Assembly: GCA_016207825.1 (NCBI GenBank)
Contig: JACQZI010000034.1
Span: 1 to 21,425 of the forward strand
DNA: 21,425 bases
DNA from: Planctomycetota bacterium
GTDB taxonomy: Bacteria; Planctomycetota; MHYJ01; JACQXL01; JACQZI01
Direction: 5' to 3'
Below the pieces are notes generated by a model. That model was not told where the DNA came from. It made no database searches and saw nothing but the letters and a program-made list of their open reading frames with translations. Every line of letters begins with the position of its first letter. Position 1 is the stretch's first letter. Position numbers and translations under genes: made by a program. Below, piece by piece: positions 5,727-12,934 of the stretch.

Positions 5727-8384
5727 ATGTCCAGCATACCTTTGATGGAGCAATACCAAAAGGTCAAAAAACGATACCCCGAAGAAATCGTGTTTTTCCG
5801 CCTGGGCGATTTTTACGAGATGTTTTATGATGACGCCAAAACCGCCAGCAAAATACTGGAAATAACGCTCACTTCTCGCTATAAAGGTGATAAATCCGTT
5901 CCGATGGCCGGCATCCCTTACCACTCAGCCACCCCATATATCAGAAAGCTCCTTAAAGCCGGTTATAAAATCGCCGTCTGCGAACAACTGGAAGAGGCGG
6001 ATAACGCTTCCGGTAAATTGGTCGAGCGGGATGTCATCCGCGTTATCACGCCCGGCACGCTGGTCGAAGACAGCCTCCTTGAAACACAGGATAATAATTT
6101 CCTGGCAGCACTTAATATAACGAAAAATAAAACAGGGTTGTCATGGGTGGATGTTTCTACCGGTGTCTTTAAAGTAGCTGAAGGCACACTTCAAGAAATA
6201 CTTACTGAGCTTAACCGGCTAAACCCTTCCGAATACCTGGTGCCGGAAAATTCGGTGAGTGAGTTCCCGAAAATAATCGACCGCTCGAAAACCAGTCTTT
6301 CGGGTTCGCTTACCTCTTTTCCGGGATGGGCATTCGACCATGACAGCGCGTATAAGTCACTGACCAATCATTTCGGCACCGCCGGTTTGGGCGGTTTCGG
6401 GTGCGAGGATTACACCGCCGGAATCGGCGCGGCAGGAGCCATTATCGAATACCTGCATCGCACCCAGGCAGAACCGTCTTCCGTGGAAAGCTCGCTGGCT
6501 ACCTCCGGATTAAAACATATTACGCGCCTTGAACCTTTTATCAGGACAAATCACCTGATGATTGACCGCTCTACGCAATCTTCCCTGGAGCTGGTCAGGA
6601 CAATGCGGGGTGAAGAAAATAATTCGCTCCTAGCAATCATGAATAAAACTACCACCGGCATGGGCGCGAGGCTTCTTAAGGAATGGATTTTACGCCCATT
6701 GAGGAATATCGAACCGATAAACCAGCGCCTCTCCGTAGTAGAATGGTTCCTTTTATCACCTCAAAAGAGGCGGATAATCCAGAAGGAACTGAAAAACATC
6801 AATGACATTGAAAGAATCGTCGGCAGGCTCGGCACAGGCAAGGCGAACCCACGTGATATGGTGGGATTAAAAACCACGCTATTATCACTGCCTGCAGTAA
6901 AAAAGCAGTTGGCTGCCGAAACCGAAAACCCCCCGCTATTAAGAAACATCATTGAAGGACTCGACCCGTTGCCGGAGTTAACTGATTTCATCAATAAAGC
7001 CATCGTTGACGATCCACCGCTTGCCATAACCGAAGGCAGGATAATAAAAACCGGATTTGACGCGGAGCTTGATAAAATCCGTTCCACCTCGCGCGAAGGC
7101 AAACAGTGGATTGCGCGTTTCCAGTCTGATGAAATAAAAAGGACCGGTATTTCATCTCTAAAGGTTGGATTCAATAACATCTTCGGCTATTATATCGAGA
7201 TAACCAATCCGCATAAGGACAAAATCCCGGCAGATTACATCAGGAAGCAGACCCTGAAAAACGCCGAGCGCTACATCACTCCGCAGCTCAAGGATTATGA
7301 AACGCAGGTTCTGCACGCGGACGAACGGGCTAATAAGATGGAATACGAACTCTTTAAAGCAATACGGGATAAGGTCAGCAAATATATCACTGCTCTCCAA
7401 AAGGTTGCCTCTGCCATTGCCGAACTGGATGTTTTATTATCTTTCGCCCAGATTGCACAGGAAAATAATTATTGTAAGCCGACTCTGACAGATGAAACAG
7501 GCATAAAAATAATCGAAGGGCGTCATCCGGTAATCGAAAAAGTGGCGCAGGTTAAATTTATCCCGAATGACACGCTCCTGGATAACGAGAAAAACCGGAT
7601 ACTTCTCATAACCGGGCCGAACATGGCGGGAAAATCGACCTATATCAGGCAGGTCGCGTTAATCGCCTTAATGGCACAAATGGGCAGTTTCGTGCCGGCG
7701 CGCGAGGCGGAAATAGGAATCGTCGATCGAATATTCACCCGGGTAGGAGCTTCGGATGAATTGGCAAAAGGAGCCAGCACCTTTATGGTGGAAATGAACG
7801 AGACTTCCCACATCCTGAATAACGCCACAAAGCAAAGCCTGATTATCCTTGATGAGGTCGGACGTGGAACGAGCACCTTTGACGGAGTAAGCATTGCCTG
7901 GGCGATTACCGAATATATCCACGACCATTTAGGCAGCCGCACGCTCTTTGCCACGCATTACCACGAGCTAACCGAACTCGCCCTGCTTCTACCGGCGGTT
8001 AAGAACTATCACGTCGAGGTAAAGGAATGGAAAACCAAGAACGGAGAGGAAATCGTCTTCTTACATAAAATAGCCGCAGGCGGGACGGATAAAAGCTACG
8101 GGATTCAAGTCGCGCGGCTGGCGGGCCTGCCAAAATCCGTAGTCGAACGCGCCCGTTTGATACTGACCAATCTTGAGGCACAGACATTAAACGAAAAAGA
8201 CCAGCCAAGATTTGCGCCGATCGATGCTAAGAAAATTACCCCGACCGACCCGTTCCAGCTTGCTTTATTCCAATCAAAGCCATCACCGGTCATAAAGATG
8301 ATTAAAGAACTTGACCTGGATAACCTCACGCCCCTGGAAGCGCTTGCAAAACTCCAGGAACTAAAAGATAAACTGAAGGATTAA
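5727..8384 (+). CDS. mutS: DNA mismatch repair ATPase MutS
   Basis: Recognises base mismatches and small loops and starts repair with MutL. The 885 residues match the full-length MutS1 class. The N-terminal mismatch-binding domain has GDFYEMF at 27–33, including the F29-Y-E31 wedge. The ABC-type ATPase near the C-terminus has Walker A GPNMAGKST at 630–638 and Walker B/signature DEVGRGTS at 709–716, followed by an ATHYHELTEL segment. About 90 residues follow, the helical dimerisation end of the family. Nothing looks truncated. The Shine-Dalgarno is weak; the ATG was chosen because the protein starts like other MutS proteins (MEQYQKVKKRYP just before the wedge). It is the last gene of the rplY operon. 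No mutL is in the window. Confidence 0.98.
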   Translation: MSSIPLMEQYQKVKKRYPEEIVFFRLGDFYEMFYDDAKTASKILEITLTSRYKGDKSVPMAGIPYHSATPYIRKLLKAGYKIAVCEQLEEADNASGKLVERDVIRVITPGTLVEDSLLETQDNNFLAALNITKNKTGLSWVDVSTGVFKVAEGTLQEILTELNRLNPSEYLVPENSVSEFPKIIDRSKTSLSGSLTSFPGWAFDHDSAYKSLTNHFGTAGLGGFGCEDYTAGIGAAGAIIEYLHRTQAEPSSVESSLATSGLKHITRLEPFIRTNHLMIDRSTQSSLELVRTMRGEENNSLLAIMNKTTTGMGARLLKEWILRPLRNIEPINQRLSVVEWFLLSPQKRRIIQKELKNINDIERIVGRLGTGKANPRDMVGLKTTLLSLPAVKKQLAAETENPPLLRNIIEGLDPLPELTDFINKAIVDDPPLAITEGRIIKTGFDAELDKIRSTSREGKQWIARFQSDEIKRTGISSLKVGFNNIFGYYIEITNPHKDKIPADYIRKQTLKNAERYITPQLKDYETQVLHADERANKMEYELFKAIRDKVSKYITALQKVASAIAELDVLLSFAQIAQENNYCKPTLTDETGIKIIEGRHPVIEKVAQVKFIPNDTLLDNEKNRILLITGPNMAGKSTYIRQVALIALMAQMGSFVPAREAEIGIVDRIFTRVGASDELAKGASTFMVEMNETSHILNNATKQSLIILDEVGRGTSTFDGVSIAWAITEYIHDHLGSRTLFATHYHELTELALLLPAVKNYHVEVKEWKTKNGEEIVFLHKIAAGGTDKSYGIQVARLAGLPKSVVERARLILTNLEAQTLNEKDQPRFAPIDAKKITPTDPFQLALFQSKPSPVIKMIKELDLDNLTPLEALAKLQELKDKLKD

Positions 8385-8435
8385 TAGCAGGAATAAACCT
8401 TACTCCAAACAAATAAGACTGTTAAATCATGCCTG

Positions 8436-9218
8436 TTACAGTAATGATGCCAAGAACACCTTGACATCATTGGTATCCTTAAGATAAAAATGGGCTGAAG
8501 TGTTGTGAAGTTTGCTCCCGACATAGATGCCTACGCCGCGCCTCTTTAAAAGATTGAAAGCGTCTTCATCGGTTTTATCATCACCGATATAAACAAGCAG
8601 TTTGCCCCCGGCTTTTACACTATTTGCAATAAACCTGAATGCTTCGCCTTTGTTAATAGCGTTTATCGAAGGCCTTATCTCCACCACTTTTTTGCCGTAA
8701 GTCAATCTTACGGATGGGTCTATTTTCCGCCGGACATTCCGGGTTATTTCCAGTATTTCAGGAATGAACTTTTCATTAACCGCCCGATAATGAACCGAAG
8801 AAGTGATGCCCTTTTGTTCTATTATTATTTTGGGAATCTTAAGAAGTTCTTTAGCCAATACACGCCCTATCTTTACCATATTTTCATACGCCAGGTGACC
8901 GTACCGAATTATAATTCCGCGAGCAGGCGCATACACTTCAAAACCGTGGTTACCGCTGTAAAAAATATTTCTTAAACCGACACGATGTATAACATCGCTT
9001 AATGCCCTGCCGGAAATGACGGCAAGAGTTATCCGGCGGTTACGACTAATCATTTTCAACAATTCTTTAACGTCTTTACCAAGATGTGCTTTCCCCGGAT
9101 CTTTGATAATAGGAGTCAAAGTGCCGTCAAAATCCAGTCCAAGAACGATGTGGCGCGCATCGCGCATTAGTTTGCCAAGCCGTTTGGATTTTAAGGCGTA
9201 TTGCGACATAGGTGGCAT
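8436..9218 (-). CDS. otsB: Trehalose-6-phosphate phosphatase (HAD superfamily)
   Basis: Removes phosphate from trehalose 6-phosphate, the last step of OtsAB trehalose synthesis (osmoprotection). The 260 residues match the OtsB family. HAD motif I is LDFDGTLTP from residue 28, with nucleophile D29 and acid D31. SGR is at 69–71, GNHG at 89–92, the motif III lysine region NKGEAF at 189–194, and motif IV GDDKTDEDAF at 212–221; the last is highly characteristic of trehalose phosphatases. It runs convergently to mutS with a 51-bp gap. No trehalose-6-phosphate synthase (otsA) is in the window. The start may be ATG 9218 or Met4 at 9209, because the nearest promoter almost touches 9218 and no Shine-Dalgarno is visible for either. 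Confidence 0.88.
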   Translation of the reverse strand: MPPMSQYALKSKRLGKLMRDARHIVLGLDFDGTLTPIIKDPGKAHLGKDVKELLKMISRNRRITLAVISGRALSDVIHRVGLRNIFYSGNHGFEVYAPARGIIIRYGHLAYENMVKIGRVLAKELLKIPKIIIEQKGITSSVHYRAVNEKFIPEILEITRNVRRKIDPSVRLTYGKKVVEIRPSINAINKGEAFRFIANSVKAGGKLLVYIGDDKTDEDAFNLLKRRGVGIYVGSKLHNTSAHFYLKDTNDVKVFLASLL

Positions 9219-9220
9219 GG

Positions 9221-9248
9221 ATTATAGTACATTATAAAATACTGTCAA
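9221..9248 (-). promoter_or_regulatory. Promoter of otsB touching its start codon
   Basis: On the minus strand: TTGACA (9248–9243), a 16-bp spacer and TATAAT (9226–9221). That leaves two bases before the ATG at 9218, so transcription would begin inside the annotated start and favour Met4. An overlapping alternative is TTGGTA (9259–9254), 17 bp, TATAAT (9236–9231), which leaves 12 bp to the ATG. Either gives a leader of at most about six bases. Confidence 0.6.
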
Positions 9249-9263
9249 TTATTTACCAAAAAT

Positions 9264-9292
9264 TTGACTTGACTATACTGGTTTTATATGAT
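9264..9292 (+). promoter_or_regulatory. Promoter of the beta-barrel gene
   Basis: TTGACT (9264–9269), a 17-bp spacer and TATGAT (9287–9292). Predicted start near 9299, which rules out the in-frame ATG at 9288 and points to ATG 9303 or 9318. The promoter is divergent from, and about 16 bp from, the otsB promoter. Confidence 0.6.
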
Positions 9293-9302
9293 ATGGAGAT
9301 TA

Positions 9303-10280
9303 ATGTATGACGCTTATATGAAAAACACGTTAAAGCTATTATTATTTATTACGCTTCTCCCTGCGAGCATGCTCTTGAATGCAGATGATGAGGTATCGAA
9401 CGGTGACATTGATACGTGCCTAAAAGCTCCTTTAAGGATGAGCAACAATAATTTGCTGCATTCGCTCATCTTAATTCCACCCTTGGAAAGTGCGGAAAGG
9501 ATAAACGAAGGGACAAAAGTTTTCCAAACAGGCGTGGAATACACCAGATTTGCCTTCAAAAACGATAAGGACAGCTGGCTTATGGATTATAACGCATCAT
9601 TGAAAAACGGTTTTATTGATTACCGTGTCGGTCTTTCGAAATCGATGGAACTCAGGCTCGATTTGACCGGCGGAATACTGGCGGAAGGAAAGAGAGAACT
9701 TCTGCTTTTGGACGGCAATGCCGGATACTTAAGCGGAGACAGGGGCTTGGGTTTAAGCAACCTTGTCCTGGGAATAAAGCACAAGCTCTGGGAATCATTG
9801 GGCGCCGATGAGGAAATCCCTTATACAAGCGCATTATCCATCCAATTCAAGAAACCGTTCGGAAATGAAGAAGACCTGCTTTCTTCAGGCGGCAATGACG
9901 TTTCAATTGCTTACTTGGAAACAGATAAGATTGATGAAGCTACTTTTGCCCATTTCCAGTTGGGTTGCACTTTCACCGGAAAGGCAACGGCGTTTTCGCA
10001 GGATTTGGATATCGCCAATCCGCTTTTTTACTCTGCAGGAATAAGCTGGCTCGTCTCGGAAAATACTGCGCTTAGCGGACAGCTCCAGGGCCATGGCAAC
10101 GCCTTCCGGGAAATAAAAACGCTCACACGGAACCCGATTACTGTGCAATGCGGATTCAGATACAAACTCCCGCAAGGACAAGATGAAAGACAGTATATAA
10201 TAGATACCGGATTCGGCTGGGGTTTAAACGGCGACTCGTCTGATTTCATGATGATGTTCAGCCTGGGAAAAGTCTATTAA
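9303..10280 (+). CDS. Exported protein, probable outer-membrane beta-barrel (DUF3187-like)
   Basis: About 325 residues with a signal peptide. The hydrophobic core LKLLLFITLLPASMLL follows a lysine, and the mature protein probably begins near NADDE. The rest alternates polar and hydrophobic residues in short strands with many aromatic residues, as in outer-membrane barrels. The opening pattern (a polar N-terminus, then L-I-P-P-L-E-S-A-E, then a strand pair ending in a G-L-S-K-S-M-E-L motif) reminds me of DUF3187. That is recognition by eye and uncertain. Three in-frame ATGs exist (9288, 9303, 9318). 9288 lies within the predicted promoter; GGAG at 9295–9298 sits close to 9303; 9318 gives the shortest signal peptide. 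The next exported-protein gene starts 7 bp after its stop, suggesting co-transcription. Confidence 0.7.
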   Translation: MYDAYMKNTLKLLLFITLLPASMLLNADDEVSNGDIDTCLKAPLRMSNNNLLHSLILIPPLESAERINEGTKVFQTGVEYTRFAFKNDKDSWLMDYNASLKNGFIDYRVGLSKSMELRLDLTGGILAEGKRELLLLDGNAGYLSGDRGLGLSNLVLGIKHKLWESLGADEEIPYTSALSIQFKKPFGNEEDLLSSGGNDVSIAYLETDKIDEATFAHFQLGCTFTGKATAFSQDLDIANPLFYSAGISWLVSENTALSGQLQGHGNAFREIKTLTRNPITVQCGFRYKLPQGQDERQYIIDTGFGWGLNGDSSDFMMMFSLGKVY

Positions 10281-10287
10281 TAATTAT

Positions 10288-11811
10288 ATGGGCAATAAAA
10301 TGCCACTTTCCATTATTATATTGTTGATTATGTTATCAGCGCAACCACTCTTTGCGCAGACTTTCGGGGATAATATCCGCGTTGACGATACGGGAAATAA
10401 TGTTATTACACAATCAAGCCCGTCAATAGCCATAGACGAGAACGGAAATATTTATGCCTCATGGACTGATGAAAGAAACGGGCATCCGGACATATATTTC
10501 TCCAAAAGCACGGATAGTGGCGCGACCTTCGGCGCGAATATCAAGGTAAATGACAATAACGCGTCAGCCTCCAAGCCGTCAATGGCGCTTGACAGCAATG
10601 GGAATATCCTCATCGCCTGGCAGGACGAAAGGAACGGCAACCCGGATATATATTTTGCGCAAAGCGCTAATGGCGGAATAACCTTTACGGCGAATACAAG
10701 GGTGGATGATACAGGCGTTTCCACCGCAACACAATCAACTCCGGTTATCGGAATCCACCAGGGCAGTAACAGCATCTATGCCGCCTGGATTGATGAGCGC
10801 GAGGGCGCCAAGCACATATATTTTACCAAAAGCACTAATGGCGGGACGAGCTTTTCGGCAAACATTAAAATAGACGATGCCGGTTCAATCACTCCGGATA
10901 ACGTCAGCCTGGCGGTTGACGACAACGACAACATCTATATTTCCTGGAAAGACGAAAGAAACGGAAGCCCTGATATTTACTTTGATACGAGCAACAACGG
11001 CGGCGCAAGTTTCGGGGTTGATAAAAAGGTGAATAGTGTCAGTTCATCAAGCGGATTCCCGAAAATCGCGGTCGATTCAAACAGCAATATCTATCTCGCC
11101 TGGCAGGATAATAGAAACGGAAACTTGGACATTTATTTCTCGTCAAGCACGGATACCGGAACAACTTTCAGCGCCGACCTGCGGGTAGATAACACAGGAA
11201 TCAGCACCTCCTCTCAACAAGCCCCGGTTATTATAACCGATTCGATAAATATTTACATTACCTGGCAGGATAATAGAAACGGCCCGCCTGACGCGGGTGA
11301 CATCTACTTTGCGCAGAGCATTACCGCCACCCCCAATTTCACCACCAATGTAAGGATAGATGATACCGGCACTTCCACCAGCACCCAAACTGCCCCATCG
11401 TTAACCGTGGACAGCTCTGGATATATCTACGCGGTATGGTCCGATAGCCGGAAAAGCTTAGGCGATACGGATATCTATTTTGCCACGACCAATGTAACAA
11501 GCACGGTTATTTCCGGCTCAAGCGGCAATCCCGCAACCAGCGATAAAAAATCTAATGGTAGTTTAAACTGCTTCATTGCCACGGCGGCTTTCGGCACGCC
11601 CATGGCAAAAGAGGTTGTTGTATTACGGCGATTCCGGGATAAATACTTATTAACGAATCCGGCTGGAAAATATTTGGTTGATGCTTATTATAAGATAAGC
11701 CCGCCGATTGCAAAAGTGATTAGTAAAAATAGTACACTGCGGAGCATAACACGTATGACACTTAATCCTCTTGTTAATTGCATGCGGAACATAGATAGGC
11801 AAAAAGATTAA
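10288..11811 (+). CDS. Exported seven-repeat Asp-box propeller protein with CFI-type C-terminus
   Basis: 507 residues. A signal peptide (1–23) is probably cut after PLFA. Seven repeats follow, each with a W-x-D-x-R motif (tryptophans at 59, 111, 167, 220, 272, 326, 384) and mostly followed by D-I-Y-F and an Asp-box such as STDSGATF. Spacing is 52–58 residues. Seven such repeats fit one seven-bladed sialidase-type beta-propeller, but no sialidase catalytic arginine triad or tyrosine was identified, so a binding or structural role is more likely than catalysis. After a Ser/Gly linker, CFIATAAFG at 428–436 opens a roughly 70-residue C-terminal domain with V-V-L-R-R-F-R-D-K-Y-L. This matches what is annotated in many genomes as the CFI-box C-terminal domain, seen on surface proteins. 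No Shine-Dalgarno; a second ATG lies at 10300. Confidence 0.85.
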   Translation: MGNKMPLSIIILLIMLSAQPLFAQTFGDNIRVDDTGNNVITQSSPSIAIDENGNIYASWTDERNGHPDIYFSKSTDSGATFGANIKVNDNNASASKPSMALDSNGNILIAWQDERNGNPDIYFAQSANGGITFTANTRVDDTGVSTATQSTPVIGIHQGSNSIYAAWIDEREGAKHIYFTKSTNGGTSFSANIKIDDAGSITPDNVSLAVDDNDNIYISWKDERNGSPDIYFDTSNNGGASFGVDKKVNSVSSSSGFPKIAVDSNSNIYLAWQDNRNGNLDIYFSSSTDTGTTFSADLRVDNTGISTSSQQAPVIITDSINIYITWQDNRNGPPDAGDIYFAQSITATPNFTTNVRIDDTGTSTSTQTAPSLTVDSSGYIYAVWSDSRKSLGDTDIYFATTNVTSTVISGSSGNPATSDKKSNGSLNCFIATAAFGTPMAKEVVVLRRFRDKYLLTNPAGKYLVDAYYKISPPIAKVISKNSTLRSITRMTLNPLVNCMRNIDRQKD

Positions 11812-11871
11812 TACGAAACACACGATACGAATGAATACGAATATTATTGGAGTAGACTTATCCGAAAATTT

Positions 11872-12179
11872 ACGATTTGATACAGGGAATCTCACGGCTT
11901 TACTACCGGGGGGTTACGGTCAAATACCAGGGGACTTACGGTTTTACTGCCGGGGGGTAACGGCTTTACTACTAAGGGGTAACGGCTTTACTACCAGGGG
12001 CTAACGGATTTACTACCAAGGGGTAACGGCTTTACTACCGGGGGGTTACGGATTTACTACCAGGGACTAACGGTCTTACTACCAGGGGGTTACGGTCTTA
12101 CGACCGGGGGGTAACGGCTTAATACCAGGGGGCTCACGGCTTAATACCAGGGAACTCACGGCTTTACTGCCGGGGGGTA
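11872..12179. repeat. Tandem array of fourteen 22-bp repeats
   Basis: Fourteen consecutive units, every one exactly 22 bp, with no spacers. The typical unit starts ACGGCTTTACTACC and ends with a run of 3–6 G and then TA, TT or CTC. The unit beginning at 11872 is the most diverged (ACGATTTG); those at 11894 and 12026 are identical. Units vary by point substitutions only, never by length. Neighbours sometimes share variants (12114 and 12136 both have CTTAATACC and CTC ends), consistent with local duplication. The period is not a multiple of three and stop codons occur, so it is not coding. It is not CRISPR, since there are no unique spacers. Confidence 0.95.
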
Positions 12180-12185
12180 ACGGAC

Positions 12186-12205
12186 AGGGGCGTATCGCCC
12201 CCCCT
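12186..12205. repeat. GC-rich hairpin at the end of the array
   Basis: GGGGCG (12187–12192), loop TAT, CGCCCC (12196–12201), followed by CCCT that can pair with the outer A after a 3-base bulge. It follows the last partial array unit directly. Small palindromes of the GGGGCG/CGCCCC kind with a nearby CTAC are scattered through many bacterial genomes, but identity with any such family is not proven here. Confidence 0.55.
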
Positions 12206-12300
12206 ACGTTGTATTTTTCTAAAAGTTATAACATATTATAGAACAAAATGATATAGCCGAAAATGGGGTCGAAAAAGTCCCCCTAATGTAGACTTTACAA

Positions 12301-12393
12301 AAATATGCATTATATTGATTTCTGGGTGTAAATATGCGCTATATTGAGTTTAGAAGAGATTGATGACGATAAATACGCGTTATATGGTGTTTT
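12301..12393 (+). repeat. Three 21-bp direct repeats upstream of the HTH gene
   Basis: AAATATGCATTATATTGATTT (12301–12321), AAATATGCGCTATATTGAG (from 12330) and AAATACGCGTTATATGGTG (from 12371). The shared core is AAATAYGCRYTATAT. Starts are 29 and 41 bp apart and the last copy ends about 40 bp before the HTH gene. Such iterated sites are typical of operators or of terminal repeats of a mobile element; which one is unknown. Confidence 0.75.
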
Positions 12394-12434
12394 AGGGCAG
12401 TTTAAAGCGATAACTCGCAAATAGGGTTTACTTT

Positions 12435-12881
12435 ATGGCTAAAAAGTGTCGGTTTATCAGATTGGAGCGGAAGCAACGTGAGGAACTGAATGCTTTTATA
12501 GGCGTGCTGGTTGCAAAACAGAGCTTGTCTTCGTTACGTCGTGTGCAGGCGGTTATGCTTTCGGATGCGGGTAAAATGCCCTCAGAGATAGCCCGGACAT
12601 TAGGTGCGTGTGAGGCTTCGGTCTATCGCTGGCTTTTGGGCTACCGGAAATTCGGTCCGGCAGGACTGGCCGGACGGGTTCAGCCGGGCAAATTAACTCC
12701 TGAGCAGATTGATAAACTTTTAGGAATAAGCGGCCGTCGTCCGGTACAAGATGGGAAAGCGGGTAAAAAGCCATGGAGTTTCCGGAAGATATCCCGCTGG
12801 GCCAAGTCGAACTGGAATGTCAGTATCTCTGCGGTCCGTTTGAGACAGATTATTCTTAAGCGGATATTGATGGATAAATAA
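12435..12881 (+). CDS. Stand-alone IS630-type helix-turn-helix protein (DDE domain absent)
   Basis: 148 residues resembling only the N-terminal DNA-binding half of IS630-family transposases. It shows R-R-V-Q-A-V-M-L at 35–42, a first helix-turn-helix at about 49–70 (EIARTLGACEASVYRWL), the linker G-P-A-G-L-A-G, and a second winged segment at about 113–144 (W-S-F-R-K-I-S ... ISAVRLRQIILK). A full transposase runs to about 340 residues with a catalytic DDE domain. Here a stop follows and the next sequence is the promoter of the giant gene, so no catalytic part remains. A weak AGGG precedes the ATG. It is either a decayed insertion-sequence remnant or a captured DNA-binding regulator; the intact frame and the direct repeats just upstream make the second worth considering. 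Confidence 0.75.
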   Translation: MAKKCRFIRLERKQREELNAFIGVLVAKQSLSSLRRVQAVMLSDAGKMPSEIARTLGACEASVYRWLLGYRKFGPAGLAGRVQPGKLTPEQIDKLLGISGRRPVQDGKAGKKPWSFRKISRWAKSNWNVSISAVRLRQIILKRILMDK

Positions 12882-12892
12882 TGAAAACAGGA

Positions 12893-12921
12893 TTGACTTA
12901 GTTAAGAATGTATGATATAAT
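12893..12921 (+). promoter_or_regulatory. Promoter of the giant surface-protein gene
   Basis: TTGACT (12893–12898), a 17-bp spacer and TATAAT (12916–12921). The ATG at 12935 lies 13 bp further on, so the leader would be about 7 nt and contains no Shine-Dalgarno. The giant gene therefore seems to have its own strong promoter, separate from the HTH gene. Confidence 0.75.
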
Positions 12922-12934
12922 CTGATTTTTATAT

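Larger units (their letters stand above)
11812..12434. other. 620-bp gene-free region rich in repeats
   Basis: No coding frame is supported. In order it holds about 60 bp of A/T-rich spacer, a 14-copy 22-bp tandem array (11872–12179), a GC hairpin (12186–12205), a short GGGG/CCCC inverted pair near 12265–12283, and three 21-bp direct repeats (12301–12393) before the next gene. Each is listed separately where it can be described. Confidence 0.7.

Noticed and set aside
8385-8435. Terminator between convergent mutS and otsB
   Set aside because: Only a 5-bp ACTGT/ACAGT stem is visible, overlapping the end of otsB, with no T-run on either side.
9288-9302. Start of the beta-barrel gene at ATG 9288
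   Set aside because: This ATG falls inside the -10 box of the best promoter. ATG 9303 (with GGAG just before it) or 9318 fits the promoter and the signal peptide better.
10288-11811. Active sialidase (neuraminidase)
   Set aside because: Asp-box-type repeats alone do not show catalysis. The arginine triad, the tyrosine/glutamate pair and the FRIP motif of true sialidases were not found.
11872-12179. CRISPR array
   Set aside because: The units are contiguous 22-bp repeats with no unique spacers, no palindromic repeat ends of CRISPR type, and no cas gene nearby.
12435-12881. Complete IS630 insertion sequence
   Set aside because: Only the DNA-binding half is present. No DDE domain, terminal inverted repeats or target-site duplication could be identified.
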